64,000 nucleotides of DNA. It comes from Microglena sp. YARC. Lineage: Eukaryota > Chlorophyta > Chlorophyceae > Chlamydomonadales > Chlamydomonadaceae. The number at the start of each line of letters is the position of its first letter. Positions within the stretch are counted from its first letter, which is position 1. The DNA is taken from contig CM039467.1 in assembly GCA_022414725.1 (NCBI GenBank), forward strand, positions 17,368,011 through 17,432,010. Reading direction: 5' to 3'. Shown here in pieces: positions 47,272 to 55,154 of this stretch. Below the pieces are notes generated by a model. It was not told where the DNA came from. It saw only the letters and a list, made by a program, of their open reading frames with translations, and searched no databases. The translations under genes were made by a program, and so were the position numbers.

Positions 47272-48213
47272 CTATGCATGACGAATGCATTCTCTATGCA
47301 TGACGAATGCAGGTTGAAACAAATAACCTCGCATCTCGTTGTTTGCCCCCACAAGATGCAAGGAGGATCCGTTGAACACACGCATGTGGCCGCGAATGGC
47401 GTCCTCAATCCCAGAGTAACAACATTGAATGTACCTGGTATCCATGATGCTGCCGATCGCTTTCACAAATGCATTCAGTGTTTGCGAGTCCAAGACAGCG
47501 TCATCGGTTGCAAAGATGAACATGCACCGTCGAAGTTGGTTGTTGTTATTGATCCCTCTCAGTGGGTTGAGGCCATCGGAAGGCCTCGCACCGCAAAATA
47601 ACATGAAAGGCAAAACTGTTCCTCTGTGATGCATTGTCGCATGTGACACATCCTCCAGTGACACCTTCGCACCGTTGGTCAGAACGAGCTGACCGGAGGA
47701 TCCATGACCACACAAGACGATCACGAGCACGGAGTCATCATGTGAGTTTGCCACGTGATCATCAAACAGATCCATCAGCTCCACCTTCTTCAAGTGCCCC
47801 GGAAGCACAACGACATGAAAGTCGAGTGGGTGCAAAAAGCGAACCCACGTGCTGTGGTGACCTGGTATATCCAAACCATCCACATTCTTGCCCAACATGG
47901 TTCCTGCTTCACGCATGTGCACCCACAAAGTCCTCTGAATGTGATCCCTAGGAACATAATTGTAATCCACATACAACAGAAGTGCCTTGTTTCTGGATGA
48001 TGAAGGGGGGGATTCGGTTGCTGATGGATGGTGAAGAGGGAGAGTCGGTTGCTCATGTTCATGGCGGCAAAATTGATGATGATCTGCCTCTTCTTCATCA
48101 TCATCATCAAACTGCGGGAGACGCCAACGCATTTCGTCAAATATTTTGACACTGAGTACAATAAACACACGATTCCCCCTTACACAATAAACTCCTGATG
48201 ATGGCCCGGTCAT
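47272..48213 (-). CDS. Caspase-like cysteine protease
   Basis: 313 residues, uninterrupted. An acidic, low-complexity N-terminal region (about 1-75) is followed by a caspase-fold domain: KALLLYVDYNYV (first strand, 76-87), SVLVIVLCGHGSSG with the likely catalytic His170, and LPFMLFCGARPSDG with the likely catalytic Cys207. RCMFIFATDDAVLDS and the later part fit the small subunit of caspase/metacaspase (peptidase C14) proteins. Metacaspases take part in protein cleavage and cell-death-like responses in algae and plants, and some algal viruses carry them. Both catalytic residues are present. It is transcribed away from the Trp-repeat gene. Confidence 0.7.
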   Translation of the reverse strand: MTGPSSGVYCVRGNRVFIVLSVKIFDEMRWRLPQFDDDDEEEADHHQFCRHEHEQPTLPLHHPSATESPPSSSRNKALLLYVDYNYVPRDHIQRTLWVHMREAGTMLGKNVDGLDIPGHHSTWVRFLHPLDFHVVVLPGHLKKVELMDLFDDHVANSHDDSVLVIVLCGHGSSGQLVLTNGAKVSLEDVSHATMHHRGTVLPFMLFCGARPSDGLNPLRGINNNNQLRRCMFIFATDDAVLDSQTLNAFVKAIGSIMDTRYIQCCYSGIEDAIRGHMRVFNGSSLHLVGANNEMRGYLFQPAFVMHRECIRHA

Positions 48214-48390
48214 GCCACATCATGCCACCAGCCATGCAGTGCGTGCAAGCGTACAGTCACCAATGCGGTCAACATTGAATGCGTTTCCGCGATACAGTCA
48301 GAGACAGAATTTGTGGGACACCCTTACCGGTGACCCTTGAACACAATTGATTGGGTAGGTTGAGGCGGGTTTTTACATCGGTGACACTTA

Positions 48391-48554
48391 ATGGGCGTTC
48401 CTGCCTCCCGGCCGATTTTTTTAAATTTATAATCAGGATTTAGAGCCTCCTGAACGACTCGCTAGCTTGAGACATCAGCACCAAGGAATCACAAACCCGC
48501 TCCATACCATGTTTCGCAACCAGTCAAAATCGTCCGGGAGGCAGGAACGCCCAT
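48391..48554. mobile_element. 164-bp MITE, copy A
   Basis: Terminal inverted repeats of about 28 bp start ATGGGCGTTCCTGCCTCCCG and end in the complement, flanked by TA at 48389-48390 and 48555-48556. The internal part includes GAACGACTCGCTAGCTTGAG. It has the same length as copy B at 57613-57776, with the inside reversed. TA targets point to the Tc1/mariner (Stowaway-like) class. Confidence 0.85.
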
Positions 48555-48589
48555 TACTTGTCGCAGAGGGTACTGCCAACGCGGCAAAC

Positions 48590-48800
48590 GTTTAAATATC
48601 CAAATTTCTCGGACATTGCGAATGTCCAAATTGACGCTAATCGCTGCCGTTTCTGTCAAAGGTATCGTTCATTACAAGTTTGGGAATTTTACTTGATCAC
48701 AATTGCAAGAAAGTCGATTTTGTACAGTTTGTATCAGAGTTACATGTAAAGCAGGGTACTGTCGCTGTCCTTGACAATAATCAATCAAATGTCCCTAGCT
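48590..48800 (+). pseudogene. Tc1/mariner transposase relic (catalytic core)
   Basis: Two frames give LTLIAAVSVKGIVHYKFGNF and then KKVDFVQFVSELHVKQGTVA with VLDN, the pattern around the first and second catalytic aspartates of Tc1/mariner (IS630-like) transposases. Sequence after VLDN is lost. The piece corresponds to the part deleted from the transposase at 51975. Confidence 0.6.
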
Positions 48801-49083
48801 GTATGCAGTCTCAGAATCGCGAGGGAACTGCGCTGTTCGACATTCAGCGACTCGCTCGAGTGCGTGAATGCAATCTGTAGGGATTCGTGTTGTTTGAAAC
48901 ATGAATCGCGGAGGAAACAACGGAGTGGGGGGGGGGGCAGTGGAATTCAGCTTCTGATCACATGTGGAAACATCAACCAAGAAACAACCCAGATGAGGAT
49001 GATTGGAGGTTCCGTATACAAATTCAAAAAGACCCATCTTAAAAAAACAAAATAAAATAAAATAAATGCTTCTCAGATAAATT
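48801..49083. other. Intergenic interval, G tract at 48928-48937
   Basis: No gene recognised; ends in AATAAAATAAAATAAA near 49050. Confidence 0.4.
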
Positions 49084-49431
49084 ATGAAGTCGGATTCATT
49101 ATTTGTCTATGCGCGGTTGTTGAATGACCGTCAACCCCTTGAAGTCATTGAGATGCCAACTGTTTTTTCAATTGCAAGCTCTGGTATTGGTCTTGGTCTG
49201 GGTCGATATGCTCGTGTGGTTACACGTGCCAACAGGTTTTGCATATTTGCCAGGAGCCGAGCATTATTACAAGGTGGAACTGGATCCTTCAGCATTGACA
49301 AAATAGACATCCATTTGGAGAATTCAATTCGATACAGGGATATTCCGGATGTCCATGTTGGAGCTCGCCGGTTGAAGATCGAATGCCACGGTGTACATGA
49401 TCTCGATACAGTCAACGGAATACTAAAATGA
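49084..49431 (+). CDS. Unknown protein ending in a transposon inverted end
   Basis: 115 residues. The middle is strand-rich in appearance (TVFSIASSGIGLGLGRYARV, SFSIDKIDIHLENSIRYRDI). The final codons TVNGILK and the stop come from a mariner-type inverted end at 49404-49431, so the original C-terminus is probably replaced. No family recognised. Confidence 0.45.
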   Translation: MKSDSLFVYARLLNDRQPLEVIEMPTVFSIASSGIGLGLGRYARVVTRANRFCIFARSRALLQGGTGSFSIDKIDIHLENSIRYRDIPDVHVGARRLKIECHGVHDLDTVNGILK

Positions 49432-49560
49432 ATCCGCTTCGTGTACGGAACACCTTACTACTACAGTCGGCGGAACAGTAAAATGAAACATATATCAGAT
49501 ATATCAAATGTACGACATCGCCGTTAGAAAATTGGCGTTAAGAATGGTCGCTGACTTGAC
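49404..49560 (+). mobile_element. Two adjacent mariner-type ends
   Basis: A right-type end (ACAGTCAACGGAATACTAAA, 49408-49427) is followed at about 49461 by a left-type end (CTACAGTCGGCGGAACAGTA). The left-type end continues for about 95 bp with sequence equal to 51927-52025 (including the start of the transposase gene) and then diverges. It looks like a heavily deleted element. Confidence 0.65.
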
Positions 49561-49582
49561 CGTGAATGAATAGTAAATAATA

Positions 49583-50727
49583 CTACGAACGCATTTTCTG
49601 CTTCTGCTGTTTGTTGCTGGTGCGAGGACCAACAGAAGAAACTCTCTTATGGCCTGCGACACCACTGGACTTCACTTTTGGATACTCATGTGGATGAAGA
49701 ATCCTGTCATGCAGATTGGCCATGGAGCAGCACCGTGACACCAAATTCTGGTACATGGAATGGGGTCGCATACGTTGCCATGAAGGATAGTTTTTGCCAT
49801 ATTGACAACATCAGATGCACAGATCACAAGCTCAGACCGGAGAGAGTCTACTAGATCATTACTACAGTCCTGGAGGAGAATGTTCGCCCTAGATACCAAA
49901 ATATTCAGGATAGCTTTTATCTCGTCTGATAGCTGCACATCAGTCTGTGTCAACTGCCAGAGCTCTCTGATCTTTGCAATGATGATGTCTTTCTTCAGGA
50001 ACTTGAATTCAGTCAGCAGCTTGCACACCTCAGGGACCAACAGCCAGAACTCACGCTTACCACTGGCCCCAGTACGATTTCCGGTATATTTGATATCATC
50101 CTTGCCGTTTCCACATAAGTCAGAGAATGGGTGATCGCAAACTCCTGAGGTAGCTAGGCCACCCATTTCTGAGAAGTGCTTGCGGTTGTATGTGCTGGTA
50201 GGACTATTGTCGATCAAGAAAGTCATAATGACAGCTTTTTTGACCGCGTACACAGTAGCAGTCGTTGCAGTCGTATGCACGGGCTCCAAATGCTCCATGG
50301 GCTCCATGGGCTCCACAGGCTCCACGGGCGCCATGGGCGCCATGGGCGCCATGGGCTCCACAGACTCCGCAGCAGCAGTCATGGCAGCCTTAGCAGCTCC
50401 AGCTACAGCAGTCACAGATGCCACTGCAGACTCCGCAGCAGCAGCCATGGCAGCCTTAGCAGCTTCAGCTACAGCTGCAGTCACAGATGCCACAGCAGAC
50501 TCCGCAGCAGCAGCCACGGCAGCCACGGCAGCCTTAGCAGCTTCAGCTACAGCAGCAGTCACAGATGCCAATGCAGACTCCACAGCCGTGTTCACAGCAA
50601 CCTCAGCCATAGAAGCAACAGCAGCCACAAAAGCTATTTTTATTGCAGCGGCATTGGCAGCTTTACCAGTCGTAGTTGAATCCTCCTCATTGTTTGCTTG
50701 AGATGGAGGGGCGCAAGGGGGCAGCAT
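49583..50727 (-). CDS. Alanine-rich protein with unknown C-terminal domain
   Basis: The 351-residue frame (50727-49672) begins with a low-complexity AAESAVASVTAAVAEAAKAA repeat region (about residues 25-120) and a MAPMAPVEPVEPMEP stretch. An unassigned domain follows (GKREFWLLVPEVCKLLTEF, KDIIIAKIRELWQLTQTDV). The tail is uncertain: a second frame (49771-49583) reads on with MRPHSMYQNLVSRCCSMANL and a basic end (NKQQKQKMRS), so one frameshift near 49770 is likely. A strong AATAAA-type signal is not seen. Function unknown. Confidence 0.5.
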
Positions 50728-51139
50728 GATATGGTCAGGATGCGTTTAATCACAGGATTGGATAGATACGATACGATATGATGCGATGGATTATATGAGC
50801 AGGCGTGCGGGAGGGTTGATGGTGTGATGGTCAGTGAATCTCAATGTGTTCGATCGTATGTGGGAAGCGACTCTTATACTATGGTGGCGACAGGGTTTCA
50901 GGGTTTCAGGGTTTCTGGGACCTGCAAGGCGTTGCATTTTCCCCGAAGTGCGGACACATCTTTGACAGATCTGCAGGTCGATGTGTTGAAGGGACACCAG
51001 GGCCGCAATCTCGGACAAAGATGTGTCCGCTCCATGCGTGGACACAATCCCGCTTCTGTCGAGGATATATCCCATCTATCCTTGGCGGGCGTTTTTTTTT
51101 CCGTCTGGACGTCGGGATCCCGGCGTGATACAAAGGCGG
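50728..51139. other. Intergenic interval with a 15-bp inverted repeat
   Basis: GCGGACACATCTTTG at 50950-50964 is perfectly complementary to CAAAGATGTGTCCGC at 51016-51030, with a loop of about 51 bases. A short CAGGGTTT repeat is at 50889-50913. Short open frames on both strands lack family resemblance. Confidence 0.5.
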
Positions 51140-51274
51140 TGTGACATGTGCGACGGTTGAGCTACACTCGAGATTTCAAACATTGCTTGCGCCGTTGGAT
51201 AAGAAGGTTTCGTAAGAGAAAGGCACGGCAAGCTGTTCGAAATATTGAAATAACGGCTAACGAGATAAGCGCAA

Positions 51275-51688
51275 ATGCACCCTTGGTGGAGAATACCTTC
51301 ACGATACCTAGAATCTTATGAATTCTGGGGGGTTTACAACACATGTTACCGTCCCGAAGATGGATATTCCTGCCATGTGGTTACCGTGCCTGATGTGCGA
51401 TGTGCGATTGGCGCCGGAGGCACGATGGAGGAGGCATTTGAAGCTGCCAAGGAAAAGCTGACAGACATGGTCAGTGACATCATGTACCGCGGTGAGGCCA
51501 TTCCAACGCCATCGCCTCCCGTCGAGATCATCGACGGCAGACAAATAATGACAAATGATTGGAATGTCGCCGGCTTTGTTGTGACTTTCGTGGGTGTCGT
51601 GCGTGTTTCCACACTGCCAAGTTTACGGGAAAAGGCCCGTATGCCACAAGATTTGGTCAGATTCCATCACAATATTGAAGACGAGTAG
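51275..51688 (+). CDS. HicB-like domain protein
   Basis: 137 residues. From about residue 29, GYSCHVVTVPDVRCAIGAGG then TMEEAFEAAKEKLTDMV and GEAIPTPSPP match the HicB/UPF0150 pattern: a strand-rich 'Y.v.vPD..g....G.t.eEA' core, a helix, and 'g.piP.P'. In bacteria HicB neutralises the HicA mRNase; no HicA-like partner is visible here. A possible upstream extension in another frame (51140-51320, KKRKARQ-type basic sequence) may be its true N-terminus if a frameshift lies near 51320. Its role in this context is unknown. Confidence 0.55.
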   Translation: MHPWWRIPSRYLESYEFWGVYNTCYRPEDGYSCHVVTVPDVRCAIGAGGTMEEAFEAAKEKLTDMVSDIMYRGEAIPTPSPPVEIIDGRQIMTNDWNVAGFVVTFVGVVRVSTLPSLREKARMPQDLVRFHHNIEDE

Positions 51689-51854
51689 AAAAAAACTTGG
51701 TCTCATCCATCCTCTTGTGTATCCACATTCGAAGTGAAGACACACGTACACGAAAACGGTATTTAGACCCTTCTTTTCAGATCCGAGAAGCTTGGGTGTG
51801 CAGGGTTGGGAGGGGGGATGTTCCATCATCATGCGCTTCAATGTGTGCGATATA

Positions 51855-51927
51855 ATGGGCGTTCCGGGCTCCCGGCGGATTTTTTTGAAATTTCTACTCA
51901 GAATTTAGAGCCTCCGGAACGACTCGC
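51855..51927. mobile_element. Truncated MITE (third copy), split by the mariner element
   Basis: Begins ATGGGCGTTCC after TA (51853-51854) and runs collinear with copy A up to GAACGACTCGC, exactly where copy A has TAGCTTGAG. The Fanzor-bearing element starts at that TA. The remaining half is not clearly recognisable after 55050. Confidence 0.65.
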
Positions 51928-51929
51928 TA

Positions 51930-51955
51930 CAGTCGGCGGAACAGTAAAATGAAAC
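51930..51955 (+). repeat. Left terminal inverted repeat
   Basis: CAGTCGGCGGAACAGTAAAA plus TGAAAC. Related copies occur at 49463, 59628-59653 (reverse) and 61612. Confidence 0.8.
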
Positions 51956-51974
51956 ATATATCAGATGGAAATAA

Positions 51975-52519
51975 ATGTACGACATCGCCGTTAGAAAATT
52001 GGCGTTAAGAATGGTCGCTGACTTGGGTGTGTTAAAAACTTCTGTGTTTACGAACATCAGTCGTTCTACTCTGTGGAGATGGAAACGCTTTGGTGTAAAT
52101 CGAAAACGACGTGAATTTGTAAGCAAACTTTTTGAGACGAACAAAGAGTTGTTGAATTTTTTTTTATTGTCAACTCAATGCAAGGATCTGTGAAGAAGAC
52201 GGACTTCGCTGCATTTATTGACTCTTTGAGTTTGTGCAATAATTCAGTAGTAATAATGGACAACGCCAGTATCCATAAGAACTTGGTCCTCAGAAGCCCC
52301 GTAAATATTTGTTACACTCCTCCTTACAGTCCAGAATTCAATGCTATTGAGCTGTGCTTCGCTAAGGTGAAGAAGGACTTTCGTCGATTGAACTATATAC
52401 CAAACGATACAAAGACGCACGTGTCTGATATGATTTCCTTAGCATTTAGCAACCTCACTGATAAAATCATTATGGGTTGTTTTGACCACGTATGGAACAC
52501 GTATTTGATGTTTGTATAA
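51975..52519 (+). pseudogene. DDE transposase, internally deleted
   Basis: The first frame (from MYDIAVRKLALRMVADLGVL) contains a helix-turn-helix with ISRSTLWRWKRFGVNRKRR for binding the ends. A second frame has VKKTDFAAFIDSLSL, VVIMDNASIHK (second catalytic Asp) and YTPPYSPEFNAIELCFAKVK (Glu of the DDE triad), typical of IS630/Tc1-like transposases. The stretch with the first catalytic Asp is missing between them (near 52160), and the frames differ. As read, the enzyme could not be active. The C-terminus ends at the stop in 52517-52519, 33 bases before the nuclease start. Confidence 0.8.
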
Positions 52520-52551
52520 AGAGTTCTGTGATGTATAAATTATGTAAGATG

Positions 52552-54927
52552 GCAACGAAACCTCCGACAGTCGCGAAATTGAAGGAGCTACTAAAATTGG
52601 CCGAAGTAGCATACTCATCAAAGGACAAGAAGGACGATATTGTCCGTTTATGCGAAGACAATGGTCTCATCGCCAGACCCCCTCCAGAATACAAGACGGT
52701 GGAAAAGATGTGTGTCGTGAAATGCGCCCTGAAGAAGGCAATGAGTCTTGACGATGAAGAATTCGGTAAGTTTAGGGAGCATGTGGACCAGCTCGTCAAT
52801 GTGGTGAGCCGCATGTTACGGCGGTCCAGTCTTGTGCTGACTTTCCACATCACGAGTCTATTAGAGAAAGGTCTGGATATTCCAGACCTGTACAACATGA
52901 AAGATACCTACTGGAAGGATTGGCTCCGTATCGGGGTAGACGGAATCTTCCCTGATGAGGAAAGCAAGATATCGTACGAAGCTGTGAAGGACTCCATCGG
53001 CGATGTAATTGGTAATGACGACGCTGACTACATCAAGTCTTATCCGATCTATTTCGATCAGGTATTGAACTATGCAGGTCACACATTGAGCACTGTCGTG
53101 TCAAACAACGCATGGGTTCCTTTGATACCACGTCTGGCCAGACTCACTTCCACCACTTTAAATAAATTAAATGCCCCGAAGACGCTGGACACATCGAAGA
53201 TCATTCGGGGATACGAAGTGATGCAGGCTATTCAGCAAGAAGTCCAAAACATGGAGGGATGGCCAGAGTCTGTTCAAGAGTACGTCAATGAAGTTAGGGA
53301 GATGCTGAGTGTTCCAGATGGAAGTCGAGTTTATGATAACTATGGCAAAGACATGGACTTTCCGACCATGGTCCGGTTTAATTATTGGATACAGACACGG
53401 TTGGAGGATATGGATGCACGTCGTATCCGATTGATGCCCATCTTCAATGTCCAACGGGTGCATGTTCGCCTTGACCTGAAGACCCTCGTGAACCTGTTCA
53501 GGCACATGTTCCCCAATGACCAGAACATCGTTGAGCTTTCCAAGTGGGAACATGTAAAGAATCCCGACAGCTTCATGTTGTCCCAGAGGCCAGCACAGAA
53601 GAAGAAAAAAATCATGTGGTCCTGGTGAATGGGATGCATACAAGTCGGTCATGAAGCAGTACGATGATGATGTTAAGGATATCAAGGCTACTGACGAGTA
53701 CAGACATGCAAAGGGTTTGTATGACACGCTTGTGAACGCCCGAAAAAACAGTCGCAGGTTCCTTCTTCAGAAAACCACCTGTCAAGAATGGGTGGGTTTT
53801 CGACTGCAGCATCTGTACTGACGGAGTCTCCTTGAGCATGCAGTACAGCAAGACAGTACAGGTCCTTGTCTCAGATCTGAAGAAGACCTGTAAGAACCCT
53901 CGTAAAGAAGAAGGTATCAAGATCGCAGAAAAATACGACGGCTCACTTAAAACGATATTGCCCGATATGGGTATCGTCGTCCTGGGTGTGGACCCAGGAC
54001 GGAGCAACATCGCTACGGTAACGTATTTGGCAGACGATAAAAATAAGACATGGAAGCTGACACGTGGTGCATTTTACCACAAGTCGGGTATCAAGAAGCA
54101 GACAAGCAGAAGGAACTGCGTTTTGCTGACATGATTCCTGTGTGGGAGTCTCTGCGTGAAAATGGAGCAGCTTTGAGTACATCGAGGACGGATAAGATCT
54201 CCGCGTACTTGTCAAATTACGCTAAGTTTTCTGACGAGTGGTGGAGATTGGCTTTGCGACGCCGAGAATCCCGTGACAACTTGCAGCGTTACATCGGAAA
54301 ACGAAAGATAAAAGACTCTTTCTGGGCGGGTATCAAGCGGTGCATGATGAAAGAACTTCCTGATATGAAGGTTTGCGTGGCCTACGGATCTGCCATCACG
54401 AAACTGAAGCCTACTGGACCGGGAGAAGTTGCAGTTCCCACTGGGGCCATGTTCGCATCGTGTAAAAGAATTTTCAAAGAGGACGTTTCTGTGACAGATG
54501 AGTTCAAAACGACTCTTATGTCTTGGGAGACGGGTAAAGAAAAAGAACGTGTTTACAAGATCCCAAGTGTTTGTTCAGCAGACGTGAAGCTTAGGTTGGG
54601 TGGTGAACGTTTTGGTCACACGAAATCGAAAACGATGCCAAAGGTCGCTGATTGCGACCACTTAGGGGTAAGGTTGTACAATAAACGTAAAGGCGCACAA
54701 GAGAAGCACAGGAGGGGTGGCTTCGCCACTTCCCTTGTCGATTCTCAAAAATCGATCGAGCGGTACCCAGAGGTACGAGGACTGCGATTCTCTCCAGAAA
54801 CAGCATTTACTCGGACCGGGATCGCTCTTCTGCTCTCACAATCGCAAGGCTGCACTGCATGGAATTGATGGGTCTAGGACGACCTCTTCCATTTGCCCAC
54901 AGCAGCTCTGTTGTTGTTGATGAATAA
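52552..54927 (+). CDS. Fanzor-type RuvC nuclease (TnpB relative), frameshifted
   Basis: The N-terminal frame (to 53628) opens with a SAP-like helical segment (TVAKLKELLKLAEVAYSSKD, about residues 6-25). After frame changes near 53610, 53755, 54090 and 54790 the RuvC parts follow. RuvC-I is VVLGVDPGRSNIA, with Asp at 53991-53993, preceded by CTDGVSLSM. The alternative RuvC-II glutamate is in VTDEFKTT (54500-54502). RuvC-III lies in SDRDRSSALTIARLHC (candidate Asp at 54814 and 54820). The zinc-finger cysteines are not clear. Fanzor proteins are RNA-guided DNA endonucleases of eukaryotic transposons. The shift near 53755 is absent from the degraded copy at 33200, so that one is specific to this copy or an error. 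Confidence 0.8.
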
Positions 54928-54928
54928 A
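54923..54928 (+). promoter_or_regulatory. AATAAA polyadenylation signal
   Basis: AATAAA overlaps the nuclease stop codon (TAA at 54925-54927). Processing here or shortly after could still leave the following hairpin in the primary transcript. Confidence 0.4.
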
Positions 54929-54937
54929 AACTCGTAT

Positions 54938-54981
54938 TGTTGTAGACACCACTCGGTCCCCCTCCGGTGGTCGCGACAACA
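54938..54981 (+). ncRNA. Candidate omega (guide) RNA stem-loop of the Fanzor element
   Basis: TGTTGT (54938) pairs with ACAACA (54976). ACCAC (54948) pairs with GTGGT (54967). CGG (54954) pairs with CCG (54964), around a TCCCCCT loop, with one bulged T and a 4 x 4 internal loop. It lies 10 bases after the nuclease stop and about 40 before the right inverted end. Known TnpB and Fanzor guide RNAs derive from this 3' region, with the guide reading beyond the element end. Guide-RNA identity is inferred from position and fold only. Confidence 0.45.
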
Positions 54982-55022
54982 TTAGGTTACACCGCAAGGT
55001 ATACCGTACACTCCCAAAAGCG

Positions 55023-55048
55023 GTTTCATTTTAGTATTCCGTCGAGTG
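55023..55048 (-). repeat. Right terminal inverted repeat
   Basis: GTTTCATTTTAGTATTCCGT plus CGAGTG, followed by TA. Matching solo ends occur at 34515, 38164 and 49408. Confidence 0.8.
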
Positions 55049-55154
55049 TAGCCTGAAAAACATTAAAACGTTAATTGACTTACATACACCATGCACTGGG
55101 CTTCTCGATGTAAAGCTTGGGATTTTCATTGAAACGCTTGGGATGTGAAGCAAA

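Larger units (their letters stand above)
51930..55048 (+). mobile_element. Tc1/mariner-type transposon carrying a Fanzor nuclease
   Basis: The left end CAGTCGGCGGAACAGTAAAA (51930) and the right end, whose complement reads CACTCGACGGAATACTAAAA (to 55048), agree in about 25 of 29 positions when the flanking CTA is included. Both are bordered by TA (51928-51929 and 55049-55050), the usual target of this superfamily. Inside, in order, are a DDE transposase (51975), a Fanzor-type nuclease (52552-54927) and a structured stretch before the right end. Mariner elements with Fanzor1 genes are known in eukaryotes. A degraded copy is at 31817-34538. Confidence 0.85.

Noticed and set aside
50176..50701. 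Plus-strand alanine- or histidine/serine-rich frames
   Set aside because: They mirror the low-complexity region of the minus-strand alanine-rich gene.
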